The notes beneath the pieces were generated by a model. That model saw only the letters and a program-made list of their open reading frames with translations, made no database searches and was not told where the DNA came from. From contig NZ_CAKMMG010000012.1 of NCBI RefSeq assembly GCF_927798115.1, positions 114,257-178,256 on the forward strand: a stretch of DNA of 64,000 nt. The letters run 5' to 3'. Position 1 is the stretch's first letter; every line of letters begins with the position of its first letter. The DNA is from Paenibacillus auburnensis. GTDB lineage: Bacteria > Bacillota > Bacilli > Paenibacillales > Paenibacillaceae. Made by a program: the position numbers and the translations under genes. Below, one piece after another: positions 16,256 to 25,415 of the stretch.

Positions 16256-16288
16256 AAGACGCTACGGGGAGCAATTCCCGAGCGTCTT
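16256..16288. terminator. bidirectional terminator between the hydrolase and rlmCD
   Basis: AAGACGCT(A)CGGG / CCCG AGCGTCTT stem. On the minus strand TTTATTTTG follows, suited to ending the rlmCD transcript. On the plus strand CTTGCGTTCTTTTAT follows. Confidence 0.6.
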
Positions 16289-16398
16289 CTTGCGTTCTTT
16301 TATGTCAAATAATATTTATTTGTTGGCGATTATTTAGATTTTTCCCTCTTTACGTCAACGAACAAATATACCCACCGTCCTAATCTAATCACCCTGCA

Positions 16399-17952
16399 CT
16401 ACTTTAGCTCCAGTAATGCGACGGATTCCACATGCACCGTATGCGGGAACATATCCACCGGAGTGACCTCCACTGTCTTGTATCCGCCATCCTCCAGCAC
16501 CCGCAAATCCCTCGCCAGTGTCGATGGATTGCACGACACATACACCACCCGCTCCGGCTTCATTGCCAGGATCGTATCCAGCAGCCGTGGATCGCAGCCC
16601 TTGCGCGGCGGATCGACGACGATGACGTCTGGCGTGACGCCTTGCTCTTTCCAGTTCGGGATTACATCCTCGGATGCCCCTACTTCGAACACTACGTTGT
16701 TCATATGATTAAGCCGGGCATTCCCCCGGGCATCTTCAATAGCTTCAGGCACAATCTCTACACCGTAGACCTTAGCTGCGTGCTGCGCCAGGAACAGCGA
16801 GATTGTACCAATGCCGCAATAGGCATCGATAACTGTTTCATTGCCAGTCAGTCCGGCGTATTCCACGGTTTTGCCGTAAAGCACCTCAGTCTGTGCCGGG
16901 TTCACCTGGTAGAACGAACGGGCGGAGATGGCGAACTGCACATCACCGATATAATCATAGATAACATCTCTGCCCCATAGGACACGGGTTTCGTTGCCGA
17001 AGATCACATTCGTACGCTGAGTGTTCACGTTCTGGCAGATGCTGACTACATCCGGCAGCTGTTCCCGGATGCTGCCAAGCCAGGCGTCCATATGCGGGAT
17101 ATCGCGGCCGTTGGTTACGAGGACGAGCATCATTTCGCCGGTGCGGAAGGCTTTCTTCACGACAACATGGCGCAGCAGGCCGCGGCCGGTTTCTTCATTA
17201 TAGGCGGAGATGCCCAGCTCTCTGCCGATGCGTTTCACCGCGCCTACGACATCGTCGTTATGCTCGTGCTGAATCAGGCACGTCTCCATATCGACGATCC
17301 GGTGGCTGCCGCGGGCATAGAAGCCACCGACCAGGCCGCCTTCGGTGACGCCGATCGGCACCTGAGCCTTGTTGCGGTAACGCCAAGGCTCGTCCATACC
17401 CAGGGTAGGCTGAACGATGATACCATCAGCTTGGGCTCCCGCAGCGTTTGCCACACCATCACGCTCATCCGCCCCCGTAGTGAGATTCGCCGTATCAGCG
17501 GCTCCTTCAGCTCCACCGCTTCCCGCTATAGCGCCTCTTCCCGGCGCCCCAGCCACCTCCAGCTTCCCGATCCGCTGGAGATTGTCCACCACCAGCTGGC
17601 GTTTCCACGCCAGCTGGGCGGTGTAATCCATATGCTGCAGCTGGCAGCCGCCGCATTGGTCGTAGATCGGGCACGGCGGCGCGATGCGGTCGCTGCTGGC
17701 CTGCACAAGCTCAAGCAACTTGGCGTAGCCGTACTGCTTCTTGGTCTTGAGCACCTTCGCCCGGACCTTCTCACCGGGCAGGGCTCCAGACACAAAAAGG
17801 GTAAAGCCTTCTACGCGGCCTACCCCTTCACCTTCATGGGTCATGCCGATGATATCGAGCATAACCTCGTCATTCTTATTCACTGGCAGTCCGGCGGCAG
17901 GCGCCGTGCCTTCCCGGCGGCTTGCGCTGCGTCCACTGCGTTGTTTACTCAT
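16399..17952 (-). CDS. rlmCD: 23S rRNA (uracil-C5)-methyltransferase, RlmCD/RumA family
   Basis: 517 residues, longer than the usual 455-470. An N-terminal TRAM RNA-binding domain (about residues 25-85) is followed by the iron-sulfur cluster cysteines (C94, C100, C103 in CPIYDQCGGCQLQH). The methyltransferase domain then has QVNPAQTEVLYGKTVEYAGL, DAYCGIGTISLF (SAM site), VVDPPRKGCDP and the nucleophile motif YVSCNPSTLARDL. It methylates uridines in 23S rRNA (sites 747 and 1939 in Bacillus). Odd feature: an extra Ala/Gly-rich segment at about residues 135-177, between the cluster and the first methyltransferase strand. The ribosome site is weak. The gene order with dagK matches Bacillales. Confidence 0.9.
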   Translation of the reverse strand: MSKQRSGRSASRREGTAPAAGLPVNKNDEVMLDIIGMTHEGEGVGRVEGFTLFVSGALPGEKVRAKVLKTKKQYGYAKLLELVQASSDRIAPPCPIYDQCGGCQLQHMDYTAQLAWKRQLVVDNLQRIGKLEVAGAPGRGAIAGSGGAEGAADTANLTTGADERDGVANAAGAQADGIIVQPTLGMDEPWRYRNKAQVPIGVTEGGLVGGFYARGSHRIVDMETCLIQHEHNDDVVGAVKRIGRELGISAYNEETGRGLLRHVVVKKAFRTGEMMLVLVTNGRDIPHMDAWLGSIREQLPDVVSICQNVNTQRTNVIFGNETRVLWGRDVIYDYIGDVQFAISARSFYQVNPAQTEVLYGKTVEYAGLTGNETVIDAYCGIGTISLFLAQHAAKVYGVEIVPEAIEDARGNARLNHMNNVVFEVGASEDVIPNWKEQGVTPDVIVVDPPRKGCDPRLLDTILAMKPERVVYVSCNPSTLARDLRVLEDGGYKTVEVTPVDMFPHTVHVESVALLELK

Positions 17953-18100
17953 AGCTATATATTCACTTCTTTCGTGTTCTTCTAATACAAAAGCTCCAGC
18001 CGACCCGGGCGGGCCACCGCACGAATCAAGTGGAGCATTTCTGTCATGTTAACGTCCTGCAATGCGGCTTCATCAGCCGCATCCCCGAAATTCCCCATCC

Positions 18101-18994
18101 TCAATGATTCTGCGCAAAAATCCGCAAATGCTGCGGCAGGATCTGGAACTTGCCCGGCAGCGTGCCGCCGAGTTCCCCGTCCAGGTTAAGCTGGACGTAT
18201 CCCGGGGAAGTGACCTCCATCGCATCGGTACGGAAGTACACGACTTTCTTGTCCTGCAGATGCTCGCCGCGGATGGCCAGGGTGACCAGACGGATGAACT
18301 CCGCAAGGTTGCATTTCTTAACCGCAATGACGTCGAACAGGCCGTCGTCGATGCGCGCATCCGGGGCGAGCTTCTCGAAGCCGCCGACGGAATTGGTGTT
18401 GGCGATTAGGAAGAGCATGAACTCGTCATGGATCAGCTCCTGGCCGTTGGCGCGGATGTACAGCTCCTGCGGCGAGAGGCTGGCCATTTTCTCAATACCC
18501 TTCAGGTAATAAGCCAGCTGGCCCATCATCGTCTTGAGTCTGCTTGGAACCTCGTATGTCAGCTCGGTCAGGCGGCCGCCGCCGGCTATATTAATGAAGT
18601 ATCGGTCGTTGGCTTTGCCGAGGTCAATCAGGCGCGACTCCTGGCGCAGAATCAGATCGCAGGAATCCTCCCAGTTCTTCGGTATGCCCATCGCCCGGGC
18701 AAAATCATTGGTAGTACCCAGCGGCAATACGCCGAGCGGGGGAAGATTGGGCTTCTCCGCCATACCGTTAATAACCTCGTTCAGCGTGCCGTCGCCGCCG
18801 GCAGCTATGATCAGATCATAACATCCGCGTTCAACCGCTTCTGCTGCAGCTGCCGTAGCATCGCCTTCTCCGGTTGTAGCATGACAAGTTGCTTCAATGC
18901 CGCCTATATCCAGCCGGTCCAAAATGTCGGCGAGTCGCTTTTTCATTTCTTCCCGTCCAGAAGTGGGATTATAAATCAATCTCGCAGTTTTCAT
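18101..18994 (-). CDS. dagK: diacylglycerol kinase DagK (YerQ type)
   Basis: 297 residues of the soluble lipid-kinase family. The N-terminus MKTARLIYNPTSGREEMKKR has the NP-SGR loop. The nucleotide-binding GGDGT is at 66-70, followed by TLNEVINGM and LPLGTTNDFARAM. The C-terminal half (VQLNLDGELGG near the end) is the lid/beta-sandwich domain. It phosphorylates diacylglycerol produced by lipoteichoic acid synthesis, returning it to phosphatidate at the membrane. It lies upstream of rlmCD on the same strand with a 148 bp gap, and in Bacillus the homologues yerQ and yefA are also neighbours. The 17953-18100 gap contains no gene. Confidence 0.93.
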   Translation of the reverse strand: MKTARLIYNPTSGREEMKKRLADILDRLDIGGIEATCHATTGEGDATAAAAEAVERGCYDLIIAAGGDGTLNEVINGMAEKPNLPPLGVLPLGTTNDFARAMGIPKNWEDSCDLILRQESRLIDLGKANDRYFINIAGGGRLTELTYEVPSRLKTMMGQLAYYLKGIEKMASLSPQELYIRANGQELIHDEFMLFLIANTNSVGGFEKLAPDARIDDGLFDVIAVKKCNLAEFIRLVTLAIRGEHLQDKKVVYFRTDAMEVTSPGYVQLNLDGELGGTLPGKFQILPQHLRIFAQNH

Positions 18995-19181
18995 TACCGG
19001 AACGCCACCTGTTTATATAATAGATAACCTTACTGATTATAACCAATTCAGCACCCTACAAGCAATGTCGGAGACTAACCGGCGAATATATTTATGCTAA
19101 ACACGCTTCCTCAGCAGGTAATCTAAATATATGTATGCGGCAGCGGCGGAAATCAACACTCCCGGAGTGTGAATTCCGCAA

Positions 19182-19949
19182 TTAATGAACCCGCAGCTTC
19201 TCCAGCATCCTGAGCACCTGTTGCTCAATCCAGTGCGGCAGCAGCGGATGCGGCAGCAGGGTGCTGCCTGAATAAGCATACCTCAGGCCCTCAAGCCGCT
19301 TCGGAATGACTACTTTAGTGAAATATCCCTCACTCAGAAAGAGCGGAGCCACCAGTACATCATGGCCCTTCTCAATCCAATATTCAGCCCGTTCTCTTAC
19401 ATTCTCGGGGTTCAGCAGACCGTAATCAGCCGCTGCCACTCCGCTGAGCAGGCGTACCCGCTCCGCCAGGGAGGAGATGCCAACTTCCCAGCGCTGGCGG
19501 AAGCCGTCATGTATACTGCCATGCCCCACGAGCAGAATGATCTCCCGCTCCGGGTGGACAGACAGCTCCCGCAGCTTGTCCCAGAGCATTACGGCAATAT
19601 CCGGATCATCATCGACCGGGTAGCCGAAATGCACGTTAGCCTGCACCTCGAAGCGCTCCAGATCGGTCTCACGCTCAGGGGCAGGCTTCGCTCCAAGTGC
19701 ATACTCTATCTCATCGATATGCGTACTTCCTGAAGAAACAAACAAGGGGATCACAATAATATCTGTGACCCCTGCAGATTCCAGCTCATTTATACCATCT
19801 TGAATCAAACGGCCTTCTACCAGCTCCAGAAAAGAAACCGCCACCGGCAGCTCTTCCTCCAGCGATAAATGACCCACTGCTTCATCTACAATAGAAACCC
19901 AGGCCTTGTCGCGGGAGCCATGACTGATAATAAGTACGCCCGGCTTCAT
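19182..19949 (-). CDS. CbiX-type sirohydrochlorin chelatase, stand-alone
   Basis: 255 residues made of two CbiX-like halves. The first begins VLIISHGSRDKAW with the metal-liganding His10, and the second has IILLVGHGSIHDGF at about residue 138. VIPLFVSSGSTH and VAPLFLSEGYFTKVVIPKR are the matching chelatase loops of each half. The family inserts Fe2+ or Co2+ into sirohydrochlorin for siroheme or cobalamin. No siroheme or cobalamin genes are adjacent in this window, so the pathway partner is elsewhere. It lies 3 bp upstream-adjacent to yerC on the same strand and may share its promoter. No gene is seen in 19028-19181. Confidence 0.85.
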   Translation of the reverse strand: MKPGVLIISHGSRDKAWVSIVDEAVGHLSLEEELPVAVSFLELVEGRLIQDGINELESAGVTDIIVIPLFVSSGSTHIDEIEYALGAKPAPERETDLERFEVQANVHFGYPVDDDPDIAVMLWDKLRELSVHPEREIILLVGHGSIHDGFRQRWEVGISSLAERVRLLSGVAAADYGLLNPENVRERAEYWIEKGHDVLVAPLFLSEGYFTKVVIPKRLEGLRYAYSGSTLLPHPLLPHWIEQQVLRMLEKLRVH

Positions 19950-19952
19950 GTC

Positions 19953-20243
19953 TTAACGCCCCAGACGTTCCAGCGTTAACTTATAGCCGTCATTACCGTA
20001 ATTCAGGCAGCGCTTCACCCGTGAGATCGTCGCTGTGCTGGCTCCGGTCTCGGCTTCGATCTGGTTATAGGTAGAGCCTTTGCCGAGCATGCGTGCAACC
20101 TCCAGACGCTGAGACAGCGACTGAATTTCGTTTACTGTGCACAGATCGTCAAAGAACACATAACATTCTTCCATATTTTTGAGTGTTAAAATGGCTTCAA
20201 ATAATTGGTCAACACTTTTATCGTTTAGCTTCTTAAGCTGCAT
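19953..20243 (-). CDS. yerC: YerC/TrpR-like DNA-binding protein
   Basis: 96 residues. The TrpR-family HTH spans about residues 35-85, with YVFFDDLCTVNEIQSLSQRLEVARML and the recognition helix STYNQIEAETGASTATISRVKRCL. The Bacillus homologue is a small regulator of unknown target; recognisable by the Cys/Thr start of the second helix. It starts with ATG after AGGGGATGAT. The stop is 3 bp before the CbiX-like start, so the two form an operon. In Bacillus yerC also lies close to the pur-yer region. Confidence 0.9.
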   Translation of the reverse strand: MQLKKLNDKSVDQLFEAILTLKNMEECYVFFDDLCTVNEIQSLSQRLEVARMLGKGSTYNQIEAETGASTATISRVKRCLNYGNDGYKLTLERLGR

Positions 20244-20680
20244 CGTAGATCATCCCCTAAAAGTTTGGTCAGCATCATTTTCACTGATTTAGCATTATAC
20301 AAAACTGACATTAAAACATTAAAAATATAAATTTAAACTGACTATCTTGCCTCTACTATATTGTACTGGAGCAGTTTTTTCAAGCATTAACGATTTCACG
20401 CTGTAAAGAACGAAAATAATGGACAACTGTCCACTGTGGGCGCACACAATCTTATGTAACCGAAAACCCGCTTCCTCTGCTCTATAGGATTTACCGCCTT
20501 AATTATAGTACTACATAAGCACCGAAAATCAAGCATGGACACGGTTTCTTCACTTCCGCTTCCGCCTGATGGGCATTCGCCCTTTTCCGCTGCTATCCCG
20601 GTAACCCGGGCGTTTGTCTATACCTTATGTTCGCCTATGACATACAGTATAGCAAACCACTAACGAAGGAATGTGATGTT
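20244..20680. other. divergent intergenic region with promoter of yerC
   Basis: A perfect TATAAT (minus strand, 20294-20299) lies about 50 bp before yerC with only a weak -35 (TTAATG, 17 bp away). A short palindrome TGGACA-AC-TGTCCA lies near 20421-20434, and the rest, up to the plus-strand gene at 20681, shows no gene. Confidence 0.45.
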
Positions 20681-21235
20681 ATGCCTAATCATTACTACAA
20701 TCATTCCAGCCGGGATAGACGTTCACTGGCCGGTCCGTATACTTACTCACCCTATCCCGGAATCGGTTCATACGTCCAGCCGCCTCCCCCTGTAGAGGCC
20801 GGAATATTTCCTGCGCTTGGGACGGAGACTGCAGAAGCAGCGCTGGCCGTACCCGTAACCGAAGCTGCCGCTGCCCCAAAAGCCGGCGGACTGCTGGGCG
20901 GTCTCGGCAATCTCGGGAATCTCGGCAATCTGGCCAATATGGATCAGCTCAAAGGAATTATTGACCGGATGGGCGGGATCGACGGGATCGTAAACTCCAT
21001 GGGCAAGGTGCAGAAGGTGATGCAGGGCTTTCAGCAAATGGCACCGATGGTAAAGCTCGTTATGGGCACCTTCGGCAAGAAGAAAGGCTCGGGCGCACTG
21101 GCTGCTGAAGAGGACGCTGCCCTGTATAAGCCCAAATCACGCAAAAAAAGACGCCCCTCCACGCAGCGCCGCAAATCCCCACCGAAAAAAAACCGCAAGT
21201 CCTCTCCTGCCTCCGTGAAACGCCGCCGCACTTAG
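20681..21235 (+). CDS. hypothetical basic-tail protein
   Basis: 184 residues from the ATG at 20681 (AAGGA about 9 nt upstream); the longer frame from 20627 lacks a site. The N-terminal part is Pro/Tyr-rich (HYYNHSSRDRRSLAGPYTYS), followed by an Ala-rich stretch and a Gly/Leu repeat (GGLLGGLGNLGNLGNL). A helical block LKGIIDRMGGIDGIVNSMGKVQ and FQQMAPMVKLVMGTFGKK come next. The last 40 residues are strongly basic (KSRKKRRPSTQRRKSPPKKN). It loosely recalls the YqfQ/VrrA-like proteins of Bacillales, but I would not name it. No signal peptide. Its terminator overlaps its stop codon. Confidence 0.7.
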   Translation: MPNHYYNHSSRDRRSLAGPYTYSPYPGIGSYVQPPPPVEAGIFPALGTETAEAALAVPVTEAAAAPKAGGLLGGLGNLGNLGNLANMDQLKGIIDRMGGIDGIVNSMGKVQKVMQGFQQMAPMVKLVMGTFGKKKGSGALAAEEDAALYKPKSRKKRRPSTQRRKSPPKKNRKSSPASVKRRRT

Positions 21236-21259
21236 CGGTGGCGTTTCACGCGTTTTTTT
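21214..21259 (+). terminator. terminator overlapping the 20681-21235 gene end
   Basis: CGTGAAACGCCGCCGC / GCGGTGGCGTTTCACG, 15 of 16 pairs, loop ACTTA, then CGTTTTTTT. The stop codon lies in the loop. Confidence 0.9.
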
Positions 21260-21283
21260 GTCACCGCAGGCTCTACTGCTCTA

Positions 21284-22243
21284 CTACTTAAACCAGCCGC
21301 TCCGCCGGAACCACCGGAACATGCCCGCCCCCAGCACCAGCATCAGCAGCAGGATCACCGGATACCCGTAGGCCCAGTCCAGCTCCGGCATCACTCTGAA
21401 ATTCATCCCGTAGATTCCGGCGATCAGAGTCAGCGGCATGAATACCGTCGTGATCACAGTGAGTGTTTTCATAATAGAATTCATCCGGTTGGAGTTAAGT
21501 GAGATGTAGCTGTCCCGCAGATCGGCGGTCATTTCCCGGTCGACCTCAATCATGTCGGTCAGCTTCAGCAGATGATCATAGATATCGCCGAAATAGATCC
21601 GTTCCTCCCCGTTGCTCTGCACATGCTGCGAATTGACGATCCGGTACATCAGATCACGCATCGGGACAATCGTCCGGCGCAGCTTGAGCAGCCGCCCCCG
21701 CACATTGAACACCTGGCTCATCAGCTCCTCCACCGACTCCGTGCTGCCCATGCTCTCCAGGTCCGCCAGCTCGTCTTCCAGACTGTACAGGCTGGGAAAA
21801 TATTTGTCGACCAGTTTGTCCATCACGGTATAGGCGGCAGCCATCGGACCTCCGGACCAGCCTTTGCGGCTGTGAATTTCCCCTTGCACGATCTCCCAGG
21901 CTTCATCCATTTCCGATTTCTGCTGGTGATGATAGGAGACGAGGAAGCTTTTGCTTAAGAACAGGTCTATTTCCTCCGCCTCCAGCGTCACTTCATTGAG
22001 TGCATGCAGCACTAAAAACTGCACATTCTCATAATAATCCAGCTTGGGCCGCTGCAGGACATGCATGCAATCCTCAATCGCCAGAGGGTGGAAATGAAAA
22101 TAGGTGTCGAGCAGAAGAGTTTCCTCCGGTGTTGGGGAGGCGAAATCCGCCCAGACCCAGGCATAGTCAGCAATCGTTATGCTCTGAAGCGGCAGATCTG
22201 TCAGCAGTTCACCCTTATGTGTTACCGCCAGTGTACGTATCAT
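21284..22243 (-). CDS. corA: CorA-type magnesium transporter
   Basis: 319 residues. The N-terminal cytoplasmic domain contains the long charged coil (ELADLESMGSTESVEELMSQVFNVRGRLLKLRR, about residues 157-190). Two membrane helices close to the C-terminus are preceded by LTVITTVFMPLTLIAGIYGMNF, with the signature GMN motif that forms the selectivity filter at the pore mouth. The protein is a pentameric Mg2+ (also Co2+) channel in the membrane. Start ATG with GAGGACTCATAG. It is convergent with the hypothetical gene at 20681 and follows the glnKL genes on the same strand. I saw no Mg riboswitch in its 174-bp leader. Confidence 0.95.
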   Translation of the reverse strand: MIRTLAVTHKGELLTDLPLQSITIADYAWVWADFASPTPEETLLLDTYFHFHPLAIEDCMHVLQRPKLDYYENVQFLVLHALNEVTLEAEEIDLFLSKSFLVSYHHQQKSEMDEAWEIVQGEIHSRKGWSGGPMAAAYTVMDKLVDKYFPSLYSLEDELADLESMGSTESVEELMSQVFNVRGRLLKLRRTIVPMRDLMYRIVNSQHVQSNGEERIYFGDIYDHLLKLTDMIEVDREMTADLRDSYISLNSNRMNSIMKTLTVITTVFMPLTLIAGIYGMNFRVMPELDWAYGYPVILLLMLVLGAGMFRWFRRSGWFK

Positions 22244-22342
22244 CTATGAGTCCTCCGTCTAATCCTGTTTCTAAGCTTTCAGCGGCTTTATTTACCATTG
22301 TACAGTATGTGGCGGCTTCTGCCCAAATTCCTGTTTCGCTGC

Positions 22343-22385
22343 AAAAAAATAACCGCCAGCCCGCTGTTCAACGGTTCCGGTGGTT
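22343..22385 (-). terminator. terminator of the glnK-glnL genes
   Basis: Imperfect stem AACCACCGG / CTGGCGGTT around a long loop, followed on the minus strand by ATTTTTTTG, 33 bp after the glnL stop. Confidence 0.6.
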
Positions 22386-22417
22386 GTCAGATTGAACGTC
22401 TCTACCCGTCCTTAGGA

Positions 22418-23320
22418 TTAACGGCCCAGGCCTTCCAGCAGCTCCAAATGCAGCACCTGCAGGAACTTCTTCAGATTGACCTTCACTTTGCCGGACTCCC
22501 GGCCCAGCTCGATCTCTCTCATCTTCAGCCGCACCTCTTCAAAGTCGAAATAGAGCGGCGCATAATGCTCAAACTTCGGATTCCCGTAATCCGTCAGCCC
22601 GATCGAAGCCAGATTAATCAGCCCGGCAGACAAAGCGCGGCGCAGGCGCTGCTCAATCGCTTTGACCTCCTTGGCTGCTTCAGAGGGAGACGTCTTATAG
22701 GTAGCCGCAGCCATTTCATATAGCTCCTTAAGCGGCGGAAGGGTCCGGTTATCCTCTCTGGCAGCTGTAAGCTCCATCATCAGAATGATATCCCGGCTTC
22801 CGGCCTCAGAGATCATGCCCATATTCATCAGAATCGGCTGGATAATCTCTTTTACAGAACGTTTATTCACCGCGGCCGGTGCCAGTCCGAACTGCAGCCC
22901 TTCCAGCTTGCCGAGGCTCAATTTGATCTCATCCAGATAGCGGTTAATCGCATAACGTTCATTCACTTTATGCAGCACGGACTCGACTTCGATTTTATTG
23001 ATCGGCTTGCGGATGAAAAACTCAATTCCGCTGCGGTAGGCACGGCCGACCATATCACTGTTCTCAATCTGCGAGATCATCACGAACTTGGAGCGGCAGC
23101 CTTGGGCCTGCAGCGAATTAATCGTCTCAATCCCGTCCTGGTCCGGCATCAGCAGATCCATCAGCACAATATCCGGACGTTCCTCCAGAATCAGACGCAC
23201 TCCGTCCTGCCCGCATTCCGCTGTACCGGTCACTTCACCAAGTCCGCTGTCCTCAATAATATGCTGCAGCATTCTTCTGGCCGACCCGTCGTCATCTACA
23301 ATACAGAAAGATAGCGGCAT
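22418..23320 (-). CDS. glnL: response regulator GlnL (YcbB family)
   Basis: 300 residues. The receiver domain (residues 1-120) has the acidic pocket Asp9-Asp10-Asp11, phospho-acceptor Asp55 (DIVLMDLLMPDQDG) and Lys at SGIEFFIRKPI. The C-terminal half is the YcbB-type domain, with NMGMISEAGSRDIILMM and KEVKAIEQRLRRALSAGL, a likely DNA-binding output. In Bacillus the GlnK-GlnL pair activates genes for glutaminase and glutamine uptake in response to glutamine. It starts 3 bp after the kinase stop (GGAGGAGG upstream) and is thus coupled. Its position next to glnQHMP fits that role. Confidence 0.9.
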   Translation of the reverse strand: MPLSFCIVDDDGSARRMLQHIIEDSGLGEVTGTAECGQDGVRLILEERPDIVLMDLLMPDQDGIETINSLQAQGCRSKFVMISQIENSDMVGRAYRSGIEFFIRKPINKIEVESVLHKVNERYAINRYLDEIKLSLGKLEGLQFGLAPAAVNKRSVKEIIQPILMNMGMISEAGSRDIILMMELTAAREDNRTLPPLKELYEMAAATYKTSPSEAAKEVKAIEQRLRRALSAGLINLASIGLTDYGNPKFEHYAPLYFDFEEVRLKMREIELGRESGKVKVNLKKFLQVLHLELLEGLGR

Positions 23321-23323
23321 TCC

Positions 23324-24616
23324 CTATTCCTCCTCCTTCCGCAGCTTTGCCGTCGGTAAAATAATCTGAAACCTGGCCCCCCCATGCTTTGAGGCATTAT
23401 CGACTGTAAGTTGTCCCCCGAATAAGTCGACAATGTCCTTCACATGCGACAGTCCAATTCCCGTAGCCGCAACGCCCTCCTGATCGAACTTCGTGGTAAA
23501 GCCTGGCTCGAACAGCAGCTCACGGTCACGTTCGGCAATCCCGCCGCCGCTGTCCGCTACTGCAAAGACCGTATTCTCCCCATCCTCATACACTTCAAGG
23601 GACACGCTGCCTTCAACTTTTATCACTTCAACCGCATTAGCTGTAAGATTACCCAGCAGAGTTAATAGAGGGATGTAGCTCGCGGTGATATAGTCAGAGT
23701 TCATCATCAGTGTAAAATTTATTTGTTTGCCCAGCATTTCAGCGTACTTGGCATTGCTCTTGAGCGTAAACTTCATGATCACAGACAGCGGCAGATCGCC
23801 GGTCGCCTCGCGCTCCACAAGCTTCACCAGACCCGCCAGAATGCGCTGCGAGTCCTTCTTCACTTCATGAATCTGCTGGGTAATGTCAAGCACCTGACGG
23901 CTGTACGGCCTAAGTTCTTCCTCAGCCTTAAGGCTGCGGTACAGATCATAGCTGCTTAAGGTCACACGTTCCAGCGTCCCGATTGATTTCTCCAGATAAA
24001 AAACTTCCCCATACAGCCCCGAGCCGAAGCCGAGCATCTGCTCCATCCGCCGGTTCTGCTCCCGCTGCGCAATCCGCATCTGGCTGACAGAAATACTGCT
24101 GTATACCCCGGTTGTAAAATAGGTGCGGATCACCGCAATCGCCATCAGAAACGTCCATTCATTCAGCCGGAAAGTAGCTGAGTCCAGCACGATCAGCCGG
24201 GTGAGCAGCTCCATCTCATTCGACAGCAGATCAATAATCGCCGCAACGCCGCCAAGGACCAGAGGATGGAACGTATCCAGCCGGCTTTTGATCAGACTCA
24301 TCAGCACCGCGAACACAATATAATAGACCATCGCTGAGAAATGGCTGTTCAGACTCTGGAGAAACGAAGCTCCGCTGCCGGCTGCAGCATCCATCCCGGT
24401 GCGGAATAATAACACGGTGACACCGGTTGCGATTCCCGTAGTAATATATGGCAGACGCCTCATTAAAAGCAAAAACAGCAGAAAAGCGCTGCTGCCTAGT
24501 GCAATCCGGAAGATGTCACCGTCAAACGGATTTATTTTAAATTCCCCGGCCACTGCTGTCCCCAAAGCTACCACAGCAATCTGCAGAGCCCTGGATTTAA
24601 GTATAGAATGTCCCAT
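23324..24616 (-). CDS. glnK: sensor histidine kinase GlnK (YcbA family)
   Basis: 430 residues from ATG 24616 (AGGAG 9 nt upstream); an open frame continues to a TTG at 24724 with no good site and would overlap glnP by 20 bp. Five or six membrane helices occupy about residues 5-160 (for example ALQIAVVALGTAVAGEF, FLLFLLLMRRLPYITTGIATGV). The HisKA-like part is weak. The GHKL ATPase domain has the N-box LTLLGNLTANAVEVI, G1 VADSGGGI and G2 GIGLSHVKDIV. It signals to GlnL. Bacillus GlnK senses glutamine. This GlnK is unrelated to the PII protein of the same name. Confidence 0.88.
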   Translation of the reverse strand: MGHSILKSRALQIAVVALGTAVAGEFKINPFDGDIFRIALGSSAFLLFLLLMRRLPYITTGIATGVTVLLFRTGMDAAAGSGASFLQSLNSHFSAMVYYIVFAVLMSLIKSRLDTFHPLVLGGVAAIIDLLSNEMELLTRLIVLDSATFRLNEWTFLMAIAVIRTYFTTGVYSSISVSQMRIAQREQNRRMEQMLGFGSGLYGEVFYLEKSIGTLERVTLSSYDLYRSLKAEEELRPYSRQVLDITQQIHEVKKDSQRILAGLVKLVEREATGDLPLSVIMKFTLKSNAKYAEMLGKQINFTLMMNSDYITASYIPLLTLLGNLTANAVEVIKVEGSVSLEVYEDGENTVFAVADSGGGIAERDRELLFEPGFTTKFDQEGVAATGIGLSHVKDIVDLFGGQLTVDNASKHGGARFQIILPTAKLRKEEE

Positions 24617-24704
24617 CGCCCACTGCTCCTGCCAAGAGATGTTGTCAACTATACTACCATAACCCTTGCCACTTTTATACGTCCTGGTATTGGTTTCCGG
24701 TAAA

Positions 24705-25355
24705 TCAGGCCGTTTTATGCTCAAGTCTTCTCGAAACTACTGACAGCAGGTAATTCACTGCGAAATACAGCACGGCAATCAGCAGCAGAACAGGAATCGT
24801 AAAGCTTTCCTTCTGCCCCATCACAATCTTCGCATTATGCATCAGTTCCGGTAGGGCGACGATTGTCGCGAGTGAGGTATCCTTGAGCAATGAAATGAAC
24901 TGGCTGACGAGCGGCGGCACCATATGACGCAGTCCCTGCGGAAGCACGATATGCCATAGCGTCTGGAAGCTGCTGAGTCCGGATGAACGTGCGGCTTCAA
25001 TCTGTCCCTTGTCAACGGCCGTTAATCCCCCGCGCACTATCTCGGCAATCATCGCAGCCTCGAAGATCGTGAGTGCGGCAATCGCCGCAGTGGTCAGCCC
25101 CATCTTGATTCCTACCTCCGGCAGCGCGAAGCGGACGAAGAAAATAATCAGCAGCAGCGGCAAGTTACGGATTAGCTCGACCAGAAAGAACATCACCGGC
25201 GAGAGGACCGGCACTTCCGCATAGCGGATTACACCGACAATCACGCCAATCACGAAGCTCAGAATGATCGACACAAAAGCCACAATCAGTGTAAGGTAGA
25301 AGCCGTCCATCAAAAAACCTAAATTAGCGGCTGAAAATGCACCGGCAAAATCCAT
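24705..25355 (-). CDS. glnP: glutamine ABC transporter permease GlnP
   Basis: 216 residues, His/Glu/Gln-type permease. Five predicted helices are visible, with the EAA loop AARSSGLSSFQTLWHIVLPQGLRHMVPPL (about 130-160) that docks on the ATPase. Last gene of the glnQHMP operon on the minus strand, 60 bp after glnM. With GlnM it forms the membrane pore; substrate is most likely glutamine because the operon order and the adjacent GlnK/GlnL match Bacillus. A related amino acid such as glutamate cannot be excluded by sequence alone. Confidence 0.9.
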   Translation of the reverse strand: MDFAGAFSAANLGFLMDGFYLTLIVAFVSIILSFVIGVIVGVIRYAEVPVLSPVMFFLVELIRNLPLLLIIFFVRFALPEVGIKMGLTTAAIAALTIFEAAMIAEIVRGGLTAVDKGQIEAARSSGLSSFQTLWHIVLPQGLRHMVPPLVSQFISLLKDTSLATIVALPELMHNAKIVMGQKESFTIPVLLLIAVLYFAVNYLLSVVSRRLEHKTA

Positions 25356-25415
25356 AGTATCCCTCCTTGCTAGTTATCAAAGTATTCCTAAATCATAATT
25401 CAGGGAGTGTGCCTA

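Noticed and set aside
20768..21231. minus-strand frames opposite the basic-tail protein
   Set aside because: The plus-strand frame has the ribosome site, the terminator and a coherent composition; the others are shadows.
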